From: Amycolatopsis vastitatis
GTDB lineage: Bacteria > Actinomycetota > Actinomycetes > Mycobacteriales > Pseudonocardiaceae
Assembly: GCF_002234595.1 (NCBI RefSeq)
Contig: NZ_NMUL01000022.1
Location: forward strand, 62,001-126,000
Direction of reading: 5' to 3'
DNA: 64,000 nt
Shown: one piece after another, positions 48,589-57,386 of the stretch
How the letters are laid out: each line of letters opens with the position of its first letter
Position numbering within the stretch: position 1 is the first letter of the stretch
Made by a program: the position numbers and the translations under genes
Notes under the pieces: model-generated
What the model was told of the DNA's origin: nothing
Seen by the model: the letters and a program-made list of their open reading frames with translations, nothing else
The model's database searches: none

Positions 48589-50210
48589 ACCCGATCAGTC
48601 ATCTCCTCGAGCGCCTGCTGAAGCTGCCCGCGCCGGGCACCCGGGACGTTGTCGTCCAGAAGGACCTGCGCGTCCCGATGCCCGACGGCGCCGAACTGCT
48701 CGCCGACCGGTGGGTGCCGCGCGCGGGCGGGGACGGGCTGCCGACCGCGCTGGTGCGCAGTCCCTACGGCCGGCGGATGCCGTTCGGCACGCTCCTGGGC
48801 CGGCCCCTGGCGGAACGCGGCTTCCAGGTGCTCGTGCAGAGCACCCGCGGCGGCTTCGGCTCCGGTGGCGACTTCGACCCGCTGCGGCAGGAGCGCGAGG
48901 ACGGCCTCGCGACGCTGGACTGGGTCGTGGGGCAGCCGTGGTTCGGCGACGCGATGGTGCTCGTCGGCGCCAGCTACCTCGGTTACGTGCAGTGGGCGGT
49001 CGCCGATCGCCTGCCGCCGCAGGTCAAGGCGATCATCCCGCAGGTCACGGAGTCCGGGCTGACGCTGGAGTTCCTGCGGGAGGACGGTCTTTCGCTGGAG
49101 ACGCCGTTCGGCTGGGGTGTCCAGGTCGCGGTCCAGGAGCGGCGCTTCGCGCTGTTGCGGCAGCGCGGCCAGGCGAAGAAGCTGGCCCAGGCACTGAACA
49201 CGCTGCCGCTCGCGCAAGCCGACGTCGTCGCCATCGGCCACCGCTCGGACTACATCCAGGACATCCTCGCCCACCCGGAGCACCACCCGCGCTGGGCCGA
49301 AGTCGACCACCGCAAGCGCGTCGCCGACGTCACCGTCCCGGTCAGCTCGATCGCCGGCTGGTACGACATCTTCCTGCCCGGTCAGCTGCGCGACTTCCGG
49401 ACGCTGCAGGACGCGGGACGGCGGCCGCGGCTCTCGGTCGGGCCGTGGACCCACGCCGGCCGCTCCGACCTGCTCGAGAGCACGGGCACGACGCTCCGGG
49501 AAACCTTCGAGTTCGGACTGGCGCACGCCCGCGGCGAGGAACCGCCGGAGCGCGCGCCGGTCCGGCTGTTCGTCATGGGCGAGGAAGCCTGGCGCGACTT
49601 CGCTTCGTGGCCGCCGGAAGGCTATGCGCCGCAACGGTTCCACCTGCATTCCGGCGGCACGCTCTCCACTGACGCGCCCGGCGAGTCCGAGCCCGACCGG
49701 TACCGCTACGACCCGGCGGACCCGACCCCGGCGGCCGGCGGCGTGCGCATGGCCCCCGACGCGGGCCGGGTGGACAACGCGGCGCTGGAAGCCCGCGCCG
49801 ACGTCCTCACCTACACCACGCCCGTGCTCGGCGAAGACGTGGAAGTCATCGGCGAAGTGAGCGCGGAGATCTTCTTCCGCTCGAGCCTGCGGTTCGCCGA
49901 CGTCTTCGTCCGGCTGTGCGACGTCGACCCGGACGGCCGTTCGGTCAACGTCTGCGACGGCCTCACCAGCCTGCGGAACGCGGACGAGCCGGCCGCCGTC
50001 GCCGTGCGGCTTTGGCCGACGGCGCACCGGTTCCGGCGCGGGCACCGGATCCGGGTCCAGGTCTCCAGCGGCGCATTCCCGCGGTACGCCCGCAACCCCG
50101 GCACCGGCGAGCCCCACGCCACCGCGGTCACGCTGCGCGCCGCGGAGCAGGAGGTGCACCACGACCCCAACCGGCCGTCGGCGATCGTGCTCCCGGTGCG
50201 CCGGGGATGA
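48585..50210 (+). CDS. CocE/NonD family hydrolase
   Basis: A 541-residue serine hydrolase of the X-Pro dipeptidyl-peptidase/cocaine-esterase type. The nucleophile is S130 in VLVGASYLGYVQW; residues 26-300 form the alpha/beta hydrolase core with a helical cap, and WYDIFLPGQLRDF plus GPWTHAGRSD contain the Asp and His regions of the triad. The C-terminal part (from about 330) is the jelly-roll domain (VEVIGEVSAEIFFRSSLRFADVFVRL). There is no signal peptide. Family members cleave esters or amides such as cocaine or macrotetrolide-type lactones. It is translationally coupled to the TetR gene. Confidence 0.9.
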   Translation: MNPISHLLERLLKLPAPGTRDVVVQKDLRVPMPDGAELLADRWVPRAGGDGLPTALVRSPYGRRMPFGTLLGRPLAERGFQVLVQSTRGGFGSGGDFDPLRQEREDGLATLDWVVGQPWFGDAMVLVGASYLGYVQWAVADRLPPQVKAIIPQVTESGLTLEFLREDGLSLETPFGWGVQVAVQERRFALLRQRGQAKKLAQALNTLPLAQADVVAIGHRSDYIQDILAHPEHHPRWAEVDHRKRVADVTVPVSSIAGWYDIFLPGQLRDFRTLQDAGRRPRLSVGPWTHAGRSDLLESTGTTLRETFEFGLAHARGEEPPERAPVRLFVMGEEAWRDFASWPPEGYAPQRFHLHSGGTLSTDAPGESEPDRYRYDPADPTPAAGGVRMAPDAGRVDNAALEARADVLTYTTPVLGEDVEVIGEVSAEIFFRSSLRFADVFVRLCDVDPDGRSVNVCDGLTSLRNADEPAAVAVRLWPTAHRFRRGHRIRVQVSSGAFPRYARNPGTGEPHATAVTLRAAEQEVHHDPNRPSAIVLPVRRG

Positions 50211-50267
50211 CTGAACGGCGCATGTCGTAGTGTCGGGCCGCAGGCAAGTGTCGCCGAAAGGAGCCCG

Positions 50268-50699
50268 ATGACCGTCCCCGACCCGCCCCTCCCCCGCTTC
50301 CACCTGGCGATGCCGGTGGACGACCTGGCCGCCGCCCGCCGCTTCTACGGCGAGGTCCTCGGCCTCGAGCAGGGCCGCAGCGCCGAGACGTGGATCGACT
50401 GGAACCTGCACGGCCACCAGTTCGTGACGCACCTGGCGCCGGGCGGGCCGCGGCGGATCCACAACCCGGTCGACGGCCACGACGTCCCGGTGCCGCACTT
50501 CGGCCTGATCCTCACCGTCCCGGGGTTCCGGGCCCTCGCCGACCGGCTGCGTGCCGCGGGGACGGAGTTCGTGATCGAGCCCTACGTCCGGTTCGAGGGC
50601 CAGGCCGGTGAGCAGTGGACCATGTTCCTGCTCGACCCCGCGGGGAACGCCCTGGAGTTCAAGGCCTTCGCCGACGACTCCCAGGTCTTCGCGGTCTGA
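50268..50699 (+). CDS. VOC-family glyoxalase-like protein
   Basis: A 143-residue VOC protein: PRFHLAMPVDDLAAARRFYGEVLGLEQGR, then VPHFGLILTVPGFRALADRL, and MFLLDPAGNALEFKAFAD. Putative metal ligands are H10 (FHLAMP), H75-region (VPHFGL) and E132 (ALEFKAF), a complete set for a metal-dependent VOC enzyme. It resembles the ring-cleavage/glyoxalase-like stand-alone group with no named substrate. GAAAGGAG is 5 nt before the ATG. It is convergent with the first acyl-CoA dehydrogenase of the steroid cluster. Confidence 0.83.
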   Translation: MTVPDPPLPRFHLAMPVDDLAAARRFYGEVLGLEQGRSAETWIDWNLHGHQFVTHLAPGGPRRIHNPVDGHDVPVPHFGLILTVPGFRALADRLRAAGTEFVIEPYVRFEGQAGEQWTMFLLDPAGNALEFKAFADDSQVFAV

Positions 50700-50714
50700 G
50701 ACGCCGGCCGGGGC

Positions 50715-51737
50715 TCACCCGGCGAAGAGCAGGGCCGTTCCGTGGGCGCGCTTGAAGTAGAGGTGCGCGTCGTGCTCCCAGGTGATCGCGATGCCGCCGT
50801 GGAGCTGGATCATCTCCGCCGCCGCGTGGGCGAACGCCTCGCCGCACACCACCTTCGCCGCCGAGACGGCCTCCGGGTCGCCGTCCACCAAAGCCGCGTA
50901 CAGGGCCGAACGCGCCGCTTCGACGTGGACGTGCACGTCGGCCATCCGGTGCTTCAGCGCCTGGAACGACCCGATCGGGCGACCGAACTGACGGCGTTGC
51001 TTCGTGTACTCCACCGTCAGTTCCAGCGCGCGGGCCGCCGCGCCGACCTGTTCGGCGGCGACGGCGGTCACCGCCGTGGCACGCAGCTGCCGCAGCTGCT
51101 CGGTAAACCCGCCGAGGTCGAGCCGCCGCGCCGGCGTCGACGCGAACTCCACGACGGCGAGCCGCCGCGTCGGGTCGAGGCCGGTGACGCGCTCCCGGCG
51201 GACGCCTTCGACGGGCACTTCGTACAGGCCAGTCCCATCCGGGGTGCAGGCCACGGCCAGGACGACGTCCGCGATGTCGCCGTCGAGGACGTAGCAGGCG
51301 CGGCCGTCGAGGCCCGCCGCCGACGCCGTCAAGGTCGCCTGACCGTCCACATCGGACCAGGCCAGCGCGGCCAGCGTCGTTCCCGCGGCGATGCCCGGCA
51401 GCAGCCGCTCGCAGGCTTCGTCGTTACCGGTGCGGAGCAAGGCTTCTCCACAGAGGACCGCCGAACCCAGCATCGGCGCGGGGGTGAGCGTCCGGCCGAG
51501 CTCCGCGAGCACGACGCACACCTCGGCCAGACCGGCGCCCGCGCCGCCGTAGCGGTCCGGGATCGCCAGGGCGGCGACGCCGATCTGTTCGCACAGCGTC
51601 GACCACAGCTTGTCGTCGTACCCCAGGGGCGACTCCATCGCCGCCCGCACCGCCTCCGGCCCGGACCGGCGCGTCAGCAGGGCCCGGACGGCGTCCCGCA
51701 GCGCCCGGCTTTCCTCGGTGTCCATCGGGTCCGTCAT
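50715..51737 (-). CDS. Acyl-CoA dehydrogenase, FadE33-like
   Basis: A 340-residue flavin dehydrogenase subunit of the short type found in steroid-degrading alpha2beta2 enzymes. Recognisable parts are the N-terminal helix ESRALRDAVRALLTRRSG, TKQRRQFGRPIGSFQALKHRMADV (FAD-contact helix) and MIQLHGGIAITWEHDAHLYFKRAHG at the end. Its place next to FadE32- and FadE31-like genes matches the mycobacterial fadE31-fadE32-fadE33 block of the KstR2 regulon, which completes beta-oxidation of ring C/D remnants. It overlaps the next gene by 4 bp. The numbering follows gene order and not experiment. Confidence 0.8.
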   Translation of the reverse strand: MTDPMDTEESRALRDAVRALLTRRSGPEAVRAAMESPLGYDDKLWSTLCEQIGVAALAIPDRYGGAGAGLAEVCVVLAELGRTLTPAPMLGSAVLCGEALLRTGNDEACERLLPGIAAGTTLAALAWSDVDGQATLTASAAGLDGRACYVLDGDIADVVLAVACTPDGTGLYEVPVEGVRRERVTGLDPTRRLAVVEFASTPARRLDLGGFTEQLRQLRATAVTAVAAEQVGAAARALELTVEYTKQRRQFGRPIGSFQALKHRMADVHVHVEAARSALYAALVDGDPEAVSAAKVVCGEAFAHAAAEMIQLHGGIAITWEHDAHLYFKRAHGTALLFAG

Positions 51738-52660
51738 CGCAGGACCCGCGCCCGGTGGAACGAACCGGTCCCCCAGGCCCCGGCCAGGGCCCGCACCTTC
51801 GTCAGCCGCAGCCCGAGGTCGTGCTCGGCGGTGTAGCCGATGGCGCCGTGCACCTGCAGGGCGGTCCGCGCGGCGAGGTGAGCGGCGCCGGAGGCCATGA
51901 CCTTCGCCGCCGAAACGTCGCGGGCGAAGGTCTTCTCCCCGGCCAGCGCCGCGCCGTAGAGGAGCGGGCGGGCGAGTTCGAGCTGGGTGACGACGTCGGC
52001 GAGGAGGTGCTTGACCGCCTGGTACTCACCGATGGCCCGGCCGTACTGGTGACGCTGTTTCGCGTACGCCACCGAGGTGTCGAGGAGCCACTGCCCCGCC
52101 CCCAGGAGCTGGGCGGCCACGGCGAGGACGCCACGGTCGAACGCCGCCGGGGTGGCGGTCCCCTGGGTGGTCCCGGTGACCCGGAACAGCCGCCGCGCCG
52201 GGTCGATCGAGCGGACGGGCTCGATCTCGGGGCCGGTGATCTCCCCGGCGGTCAGGTCGAAGACCACGCCGGCGACGTCGGCGTCCAGCGCGAGGGGGAC
52301 TTCGGGTGGCGCGACGGCCGTGGCGAGGAGGTCGCCCTCGGCGAGCGCGGTGAGCCGGTCGCCGGTGAGCACCGAGGGCGCGACGACGGCGGTCTCGACG
52401 AGCGGTCCGGGCACGGCGTGGTAGCCGAGGGCTTCGAAGGCGACCACGGCGTCGACCGGCGTCCCGCCGAGCCCGCCGTGCTCCTCGTCGACCAGCAGGG
52501 CCGGGACCCCGAGCTCGGCGAGCCCGCGCCAGAGCTTGAGCCCGCGGTCGTGGTCCCCGGCCGCCCAGGACCTGGCGACCGCCGCGGTGTCCGCGCCGGC
52601 GAGGAAGTCGTGCAGGGACGCGGAGAACTGGCGCTGTTCCGGGGACAGCTGGAACTTCAT
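51734..52660 (-). CDS. Acyl-CoA dehydrogenase, FadE32-like
   Basis: A 308-residue acyl-CoA dehydrogenase subunit: MKFQLSPEQRQFSASLHDFLAGAD, AYAKQRHQYGRAIGEYQAVKHLLADV, and ALQVHGAIGYTAEHDLGLRLTKVRAL. The last motif has GAIGYTAEHDL, close to FadE28/FadE32-type non-catalytic or hetero-oligomeric partners. Short length and pairing with neighbours suggest a heterotetramer with FadE31- or FadE33-like protein. It overlaps both neighbours by 4 bp, so equal amounts of the three chains are likely. The steroid assignment rests on gene order. Confidence 0.8.
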   Translation of the reverse strand: MKFQLSPEQRQFSASLHDFLAGADTAAVARSWAAGDHDRGLKLWRGLAELGVPALLVDEEHGGLGGTPVDAVVAFEALGYHAVPGPLVETAVVAPSVLTGDRLTALAEGDLLATAVAPPEVPLALDADVAGVVFDLTAGEITGPEIEPVRSIDPARRLFRVTGTTQGTATPAAFDRGVLAVAAQLLGAGQWLLDTSVAYAKQRHQYGRAIGEYQAVKHLLADVVTQLELARPLLYGAALAGEKTFARDVSAAKVMASGAAHLAARTALQVHGAIGYTAEHDLGLRLTKVRALAGAWGTGSFHRARVLR

Positions 52661-53784
52661 CGGCGCTCCCTCGGGAGTTTCAGCAGCCGTTCGGCGATGG
52701 TGTTGCGCTGGATCTGGTCGGTACCGCCGTAGATCGGCCCGGCCAGGGAGAACAGGTAGCCGTCCACCCAGCCGCGGTCGGTCTCCCCGGCCGGGCCGAG
52801 CACGTCCAGCGCGGTCTCGTGGAGCTCGACGTCCAGATGCGACCAGAACAGCTTGTTGACGCTCGACTCCGGGCCCAGCTCACCGCCGTCCGCCAGCCTG
52901 CTGACCGTGCCGAACGTGTAGAGCTGATACGCCCGCGCTCCGATCCACGCGTCCGCCACTCTGTCCCGTGTGGACGGTGGCTCGCCGTTGTCACGCCACA
53001 GGTCCACCAGGCGATCCGCGGCGGCGAGGAACCGGCCCGGGCTGCGCAGCGAGAGTCCGCGCTCGTTGTTCGCGGTCGTCATCGCCACCCGCCAGCCTTG
53101 GCCGACCTCGCCGATCACGTCCTCGTCGGGCACGAAAACCTCGTCGAAGAAGATCTCCGCGAAGCCGGGTTCGCCGTCCAGCTGCGGGATCGGGCGGACG
53201 GTGACGCCCTCGGCTCGCAGATCGGCCATGAAGTAGGTCAGCCCGTGGTGACGCTGGGCCTCGGGATCGGTCCGGAAGAGGCCGAACGCCCGATCCGCGA
53301 AAGTGGCCCGCGAACTCCACGTCTTCTGCCCCGACAGCAACCAGCCACCGTCGGTGCGGACCGCCGTGCTCCGCAGCGCCGCGATGTCGCTGCCCGCCTC
53401 CGGCTCCGACCACGCCTGCGCCCACACCTGCTCACCGGTCGCCATCGGCGGGAGGATCCGGTCGCGCTGCTCCTGGGTGCCGTGCGCGAACAACGTCGGG
53501 CCGAGCATGAAGATGCCGTTCTGGCTCACCCGGCCCGGCGCTCCGGCCGCGTAGTACTCCTCCTCGAACAGCAGCCACTGCAGCATCGAGGCGTCCCGGC
53601 CGTGGTACTCACGCGGCCACGACACGACCGACCAGCGTGCCTCGGCGAGTTCGGCTTCCCACTCGCGGTGCGCGGCGAACCCCTCGGCGGTGTCCATCGA
53701 CGGCAACGACCGAACGTGCGAAGCCAGCCATTCCCGGGCCTCGTCACGGAACGCGGCGGACGCCTCATCGATGTCGAGGTCCAT
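52657..53784 (-). CDS. Acyl-CoA dehydrogenase, FadE31-like
   Basis: A 375-residue acyl-CoA dehydrogenase with the full-length pattern: WSVVSWPREYHGRDASMLQWLLFEEEYYAAG, QAWSEPEAGSDIAALRSTAV (FAD/substrate motif), TWSSRATFADRAFGLFRTDPEAQRHHGLTYF and the C-terminal GGTDQIQRNTIAERLLKLPRE. In Mycobacterium tuberculosis the equivalent FadE31-FadE32 pair removes hydrogens from a late methylated keto-acyl intermediate of ring C/D degradation. It overlaps FadE32 by 4 bp, and its ATG overlaps the hydratase stop by one base (TGATG). Confidence 0.84.
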   Translation of the reverse strand: MDLDIDEASAAFRDEAREWLASHVRSLPSMDTAEGFAAHREWEAELAEARWSVVSWPREYHGRDASMLQWLLFEEEYYAAGAPGRVSQNGIFMLGPTLFAHGTQEQRDRILPPMATGEQVWAQAWSEPEAGSDIAALRSTAVRTDGGWLLSGQKTWSSRATFADRAFGLFRTDPEAQRHHGLTYFMADLRAEGVTVRPIPQLDGEPGFAEIFFDEVFVPDEDVIGEVGQGWRVAMTTANNERGLSLRSPGRFLAAADRLVDLWRDNGEPPSTRDRVADAWIGARAYQLYTFGTVSRLADGGELGPESSVNKLFWSHLDVELHETALDVLGPAGETDRGWVDGYLFSLAGPIYGGTDQIQRNTIAERLLKLPRERR

Positions 53785-54629
53785 CAGGCCCCCTTGTTCG
53801 CGTCACGCATCGACCGCGCCGACTGCCCGCCGAGAGAGTCTTCCGACGTTTCCGCGTTGTGGGCGTGCGCCAGGTGGTGCAGCCCGAACACCGAGTCCAT
53901 CCCGGACCGCATGCCCATCAGGTCTTCGGCCTGGTTGACGGCTTTCTTGGCCAGCGCCAGCCCGAACTGCGGCATCGCGGCGATCTTCTCCGCCAGCTCC
54001 AGGGTGTGCTGCTCCAGCTCGGGGCGGGGCACGATCCGGTTGATCATGCCCCATTCCTTGGCCTGCTGAACGGTGAAGCGTTCGCCGGTGAACAGGACCT
54101 CTTTCGCCGCGCGCGGCCCGAGCACCCACGGGTGCGCGAAGTACTCCACTCCGGGAATCCCCATCCGCACCACCGGATCCGCGAAGAACGCGTCATCCGA
54201 GGCGACAATCAGATCGCACACCCACGCGAGCATCAACCCGCCCGCGATGCAGGCGCCCTGCACACTCGCGATCATCGGCTTCGGGATCTCCCGCCACCGG
54301 CGGCACATCCCCAGGTACACCTCGGACTCGCGGGCGAACCGCTGGTCACCCCCGGCCCGGTCGGTGTGGTCCCACCACATCACCGCACGCCGGTCGAAAC
54401 TGACGTCGACGTCCCGGCCCGGCGTGCCGATGTCGTGCCCGGCCGAAAAGTGCTTGCCCGCCCCGGCCAGCACGATGACCTTGACCTCGGGATCGTTCAC
54501 CGCCTCCGTGAAGGCGTCGTCCAGGGCATAAGTCATCGCCGAGTTCTGGGCGTTGCGGTAGTCCGGCCGGTTCATCGTCACCACCGCGACCGGCCCGCGC
54601 CGCTCCGACCGGACCACCGGGTCACTCAT
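53784..54629 (-). CDS. Enoyl-CoA hydratase/isomerase family protein
   Basis: A 281-residue crotonase-fold enzyme. The oxyanion-hole segments are AGAGKHFSAGHDIGTPG and GACIAGGLMLAWVCDLIVASDDAFFADP. Where hydratases carry catalytic glutamates there are RMGIPGVEYFAHP and related residues, so the chemistry could be hydration, hydrolysis or C-C cleavage. It lies between fadD3 and the fadE31-like gene, where the Mtb block has no echA, so it is an extra step or a replacement in this organism. It overlaps fadD3 by 4 bp. Confidence 0.82.
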   Translation of the reverse strand: MSDPVVRSERRGPVAVVTMNRPDYRNAQNSAMTYALDDAFTEAVNDPEVKVIVLAGAGKHFSAGHDIGTPGRDVDVSFDRRAVMWWDHTDRAGGDQRFARESEVYLGMCRRWREIPKPMIASVQGACIAGGLMLAWVCDLIVASDDAFFADPVVRMGIPGVEYFAHPWVLGPRAAKEVLFTGERFTVQQAKEWGMINRIVPRPELEQHTLELAEKIAAMPQFGLALAKKAVNQAEDLMGMRSGMDSVFGLHHLAHAHNAETSEDSLGGQSARSMRDANKGA

Positions 54630-56158
54630 GCCTTCTCCTCACTGAGCACGCGCTTCAGCACCTTGCCGGAAGCGTTGCGGGGCAGTTCGTCCAGGAATTC
54701 GACGAACTTCGGGGTCTTGTAGTTGGCGAGCCGCTCGCGGCAGAACGCGACAACCGTCTCTTCGGTCAGCCCGGCGCCGACGACGAACGCCTTGCCGACC
54801 TCGCCGAGCCGTTCGTCCGGGACGCCGATGACGGCGACGTCGCGGACGCCGTCCAGCTCGGTCAGGGCGTGTTCCACCTCGGCCGGGTAGACGTTGAAGC
54901 CACCGCAGATGTACATGTCCTTGAGCCGGTCGGTGATCGTCAGGTTTCCTCCGGCGTCGAGCTCGCCGACGTCGCCGGTGTGCAGCCAGCCGTCCTCGTC
55001 GACAGTGCGGGCCGTGGCTTCGGGGTCGTCGAGGTAGCCGAGCATCACGTTCGGCCCGCGGACCACGATCTCCCCCGGCGAACCCTGGATCGCCACTTCG
55101 AAGCCCGCGGTCGCCCGGCCGGACGTCCGGGCCACCAGTTCGGCGTCGTCGCCCGGGCGGCACATCGTCACGACCACCGCTTCGGTGAGGCCGTAGCCGG
55201 TCAGGACGGTTTCGAAGCCCAGCTCGGACCGCATTCGGCGCACCAGCGAGGCGGGCACCGTTGCCGCTCCCGTGACGGCGAGGCGCAACGACGAGAGGTC
55301 GCCCTTGCGCGGCTCGTGCAGCAGGGACTGGAAGACGGCAGGCGCGCCCGGCAGCACGGAGATCCGCTCCCGTTCGATCGTCTTCAGCGCCGCGCGGACG
55401 TCGAACACGGCCTGCGGGACGAGGGTCGCGCCGGTCAGCAGGCTCACCACGATGCCGGCCTTGTAGCCGAAGCTGTGGAAGAACGGGTTGATCACCAGGT
55501 ACCGGTCGTCGGCGGTGACCTGCCCGCAGTCCGCCCACGCCGTGGCGACGTCGACCACCTGGCGGTGGGCCGACAGCACGCCCTTGGAGCGGCCCGACGT
55601 CCCCGAGGTGAACAGGATGTCGCTCACGTCGTCGGGGCCGACGGCGTCCGCGCGCGCTTCGGCCTCCGCCTCCGGGACGCGGGCGGCCAGGGCGAGGAAC
55701 TCGTCCCAGCCGAGGGTGCCCTCGACCGGCCGGTGGGGCTGTTCGAGGGGCACCCGGACGACGGTGCCGAGGTCCGGCAGCTCCACCCCGGTCTCCCGGA
55801 TCGCGGCGTGGCGGTCCACGCCGAGGAAGTCCGCGGCGACGACGAGGGCCTTGACCCGGGCGCGGACGAGCAGGTCCACGGTCTCGGTGGCGGTGAACCG
55901 CGTGTTGACCGGGATCAGCGTCGCGCCCGCGTACAGCGCGCCGAGCGCGGAGAGGACCCAGTGGTGGGTGTTGGGGAGGTTGATCGCGACCCGGTCCCCC
56001 GGGTGGACGCCGCCCGCGGCGAACGCGCGGGCGACCGTTCGAACACGTTCCAGAAGCTGGTCGTACCCGAGTCGCACGGGGCCGTCGACCAGGGCTTCCG
56101 CGGAGCCGAACTTCGCGGCGGCATCCCGGACGACGGCCGGGATCGTGGTCTGTCCCAC
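54626..56158 (-). CDS. fadD3: FadD3-type acyl-CoA synthetase (HIP-CoA ligase)
   Basis: A 510-residue ATP-dependent acyl-CoA ligase. The P-loop-like ILFTSGTSGRSKGVLSAHR, VLTGYGLTEAVVVTMCR, WLHTGDVGELDAGGNLTITDRLKD and the catalytic Lys in NASGKVLKRVL are all present. In actinobacterial steroid catabolism FadD3 activates the bicyclic propanoate HIP left after rings A and B are removed. Gene order beside fadE30 and ipdF supports this role. GTG 56158 is preferred because GGAGG is 5 nt upstream; GTG 56161 would leave 2 nt. A KstR-type box lies 26 bp before the start. Confidence 0.9.
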   Translation of the reverse strand: MGQTTIPAVVRDAAAKFGSAEALVDGPVRLGYDQLLERVRTVARAFAAGGVHPGDRVAINLPNTHHWVLSALGALYAGATLIPVNTRFTATETVDLLVRARVKALVVAADFLGVDRHAAIRETGVELPDLGTVVRVPLEQPHRPVEGTLGWDEFLALAARVPEAEAEARADAVGPDDVSDILFTSGTSGRSKGVLSAHRQVVDVATAWADCGQVTADDRYLVINPFFHSFGYKAGIVVSLLTGATLVPQAVFDVRAALKTIERERISVLPGAPAVFQSLLHEPRKGDLSSLRLAVTGAATVPASLVRRMRSELGFETVLTGYGLTEAVVVTMCRPGDDAELVARTSGRATAGFEVAIQGSPGEIVVRGPNVMLGYLDDPEATARTVDEDGWLHTGDVGELDAGGNLTITDRLKDMYICGGFNVYPAEVEHALTELDGVRDVAVIGVPDERLGEVGKAFVVGAGLTEETVVAFCRERLANYKTPKFVEFLDELPRNASGKVLKRVLSEEKA

Positions 56159-56183
56159 CACACCCTCCTCTGGACCGGCAAAC

Positions 56184-56197
56184 TAGAACGTGTTCTC
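56184..56197. promoter_or_regulatory. KstR-type operator between fadD3 and fadE30
   Basis: TAGAACGTGTTCTC has AGAAC/GTTCT arms around GT and fits the KstR consensus TnnAACnnGTTnnA except for the final A. KstR2 sites (ACAAG/CTTGT type) look different. It lies in the 82-bp divergent region and can control both operons. Confidence 0.66.
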
Positions 56198-56240
56198 ATT
56201 ACCCTAGGTGCCGGACCGGCCCGGCAGCAAGGAGGCGTGC

Positions 56241-57386
56241 GTGGAACCGACGGGATTCCGCCGCGAAGTCGCGGACTGGCTCGCCGCCAACCTGACCGGC
56301 GAGTTCGCCCGCCTGCGCGGCCTGGGCGGCCCGGGACGGGAACACGAGGAGTTCGACCTGCGCCTGGCCTGGGAACGCCACCTCGCCGCGGCGGGCTGGA
56401 CGGGCGTCGGCTGGCCCGTCGAACACGGCGGCCGGGGACTGTCGCTGGACGACCAAGTCGCGTTCCACGAGGAGTACGCCGCCGCTGGGGCCCCCGCGCG
56501 GGTCAACCACATCGGCGAACAGCTGCTCGGCCCCACCCTGATCGCGTTCGGTACCCCTGAACAGCGGAAACGGTTCCTGCCCAAGATCCTCGCGGTCGAG
56601 GAACTCTGGTGCCAGGGGTACTCCGAGCCCGGCGCGGGGTCCGACCTCGCGGCCGTCTCGACCTCGGCGGTCCCGCGCGACGGCGAGTGGGTCGTCAACG
56701 GCCAGAAGATCTGGACCTCGCTCGCCCACGTGGCCGACTGGTGCTTCGTGGTGGCCCGCACCGAACCGGGCTCGCAACGTCACCACGGCCTGTCCTACCT
56801 CCTGGTGCCGCTGCGGCAGGACGGCGTCACCATCCGGCCCATCCAGCAGCTCACCGGCACGTCGGAGTTCAACGAAGTCTTCTTCGACGACGCCCGCACG
56901 TCCGCCGAACTGGTCGTCGGGGCACCGGGCGAGGGCTGGAAGATCGCCATGGCCACCCTCGGGTTCGAACGCGGCGTCTCCACCCTCGGCCAGCAGATCG
57001 GGTTCCGCCGCGAACTCGACGCCATCACCGCCGAAGCGAAACGGCTCGGCACCCACGACGATCCGCTGCTGCGCGCGGACCTGACTCGCGCCCGCATCGG
57101 CCTGCGCGTCCTGCGCGCGCACGCCCTCCGGACGCTCGGGCAGGCCGCCGGGCCGGAAGTCGCGGTGGGGAAGCTGCTGTGGGCGCAATGGCACCGCGGG
57201 CTCGGCGAACTGGCCATGCGCGCCCGCGGTGTCCGGTCGATGGTCGCCGACGGCCCGGAACTCGACGAGTGGCAGCGGCTGTTCCTGTTCACCCGCGCCG
57301 ACACCATCTACGGCGGGTCGGACGAAATCGAACGCAACATCATCGCCGAGCGCGTCCTCGGCCTGCCCAGGGAGGCCCGCCCGTGA
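56241..57386 (+). CDS. fadE30: FadE30-type acyl-CoA dehydrogenase
   Basis: A 381-residue acyl-CoA dehydrogenase, the step after FadD3 and IpdF in HIP degradation (alpha,beta-desaturation of the hydroxylated or keto CoA thioester). It has GWPVEHGGRGLSLDDQVAFHEEYAAAG, GYSEPGAGSDLAAVSTSAV and GGSDEIERNIIAERVLGLPREAR. The GTG at 56241 is chosen because AAGGAGG lies 5 nt upstream; an upstream GTG at 56208 lacks a ribosome-binding site and crosses the promoter region. It overlaps ipdF by 4 bp. Confidence 0.88.
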   Translation: MEPTGFRREVADWLAANLTGEFARLRGLGGPGREHEEFDLRLAWERHLAAAGWTGVGWPVEHGGRGLSLDDQVAFHEEYAAAGAPARVNHIGEQLLGPTLIAFGTPEQRKRFLPKILAVEELWCQGYSEPGAGSDLAAVSTSAVPRDGEWVVNGQKIWTSLAHVADWCFVVARTEPGSQRHHGLSYLLVPLRQDGVTIRPIQQLTGTSEFNEVFFDDARTSAELVVGAPGEGWKIAMATLGFERGVSTLGQQIGFRRELDAITAEAKRLGTHDDPLLRADLTRARIGLRVLRAHALRTLGQAAGPEVAVGKLLWAQWHRGLGELAMRARGVRSMVADGPELDEWQRLFLFTRADTIYGGSDEIERNIIAERVLGLPREARP

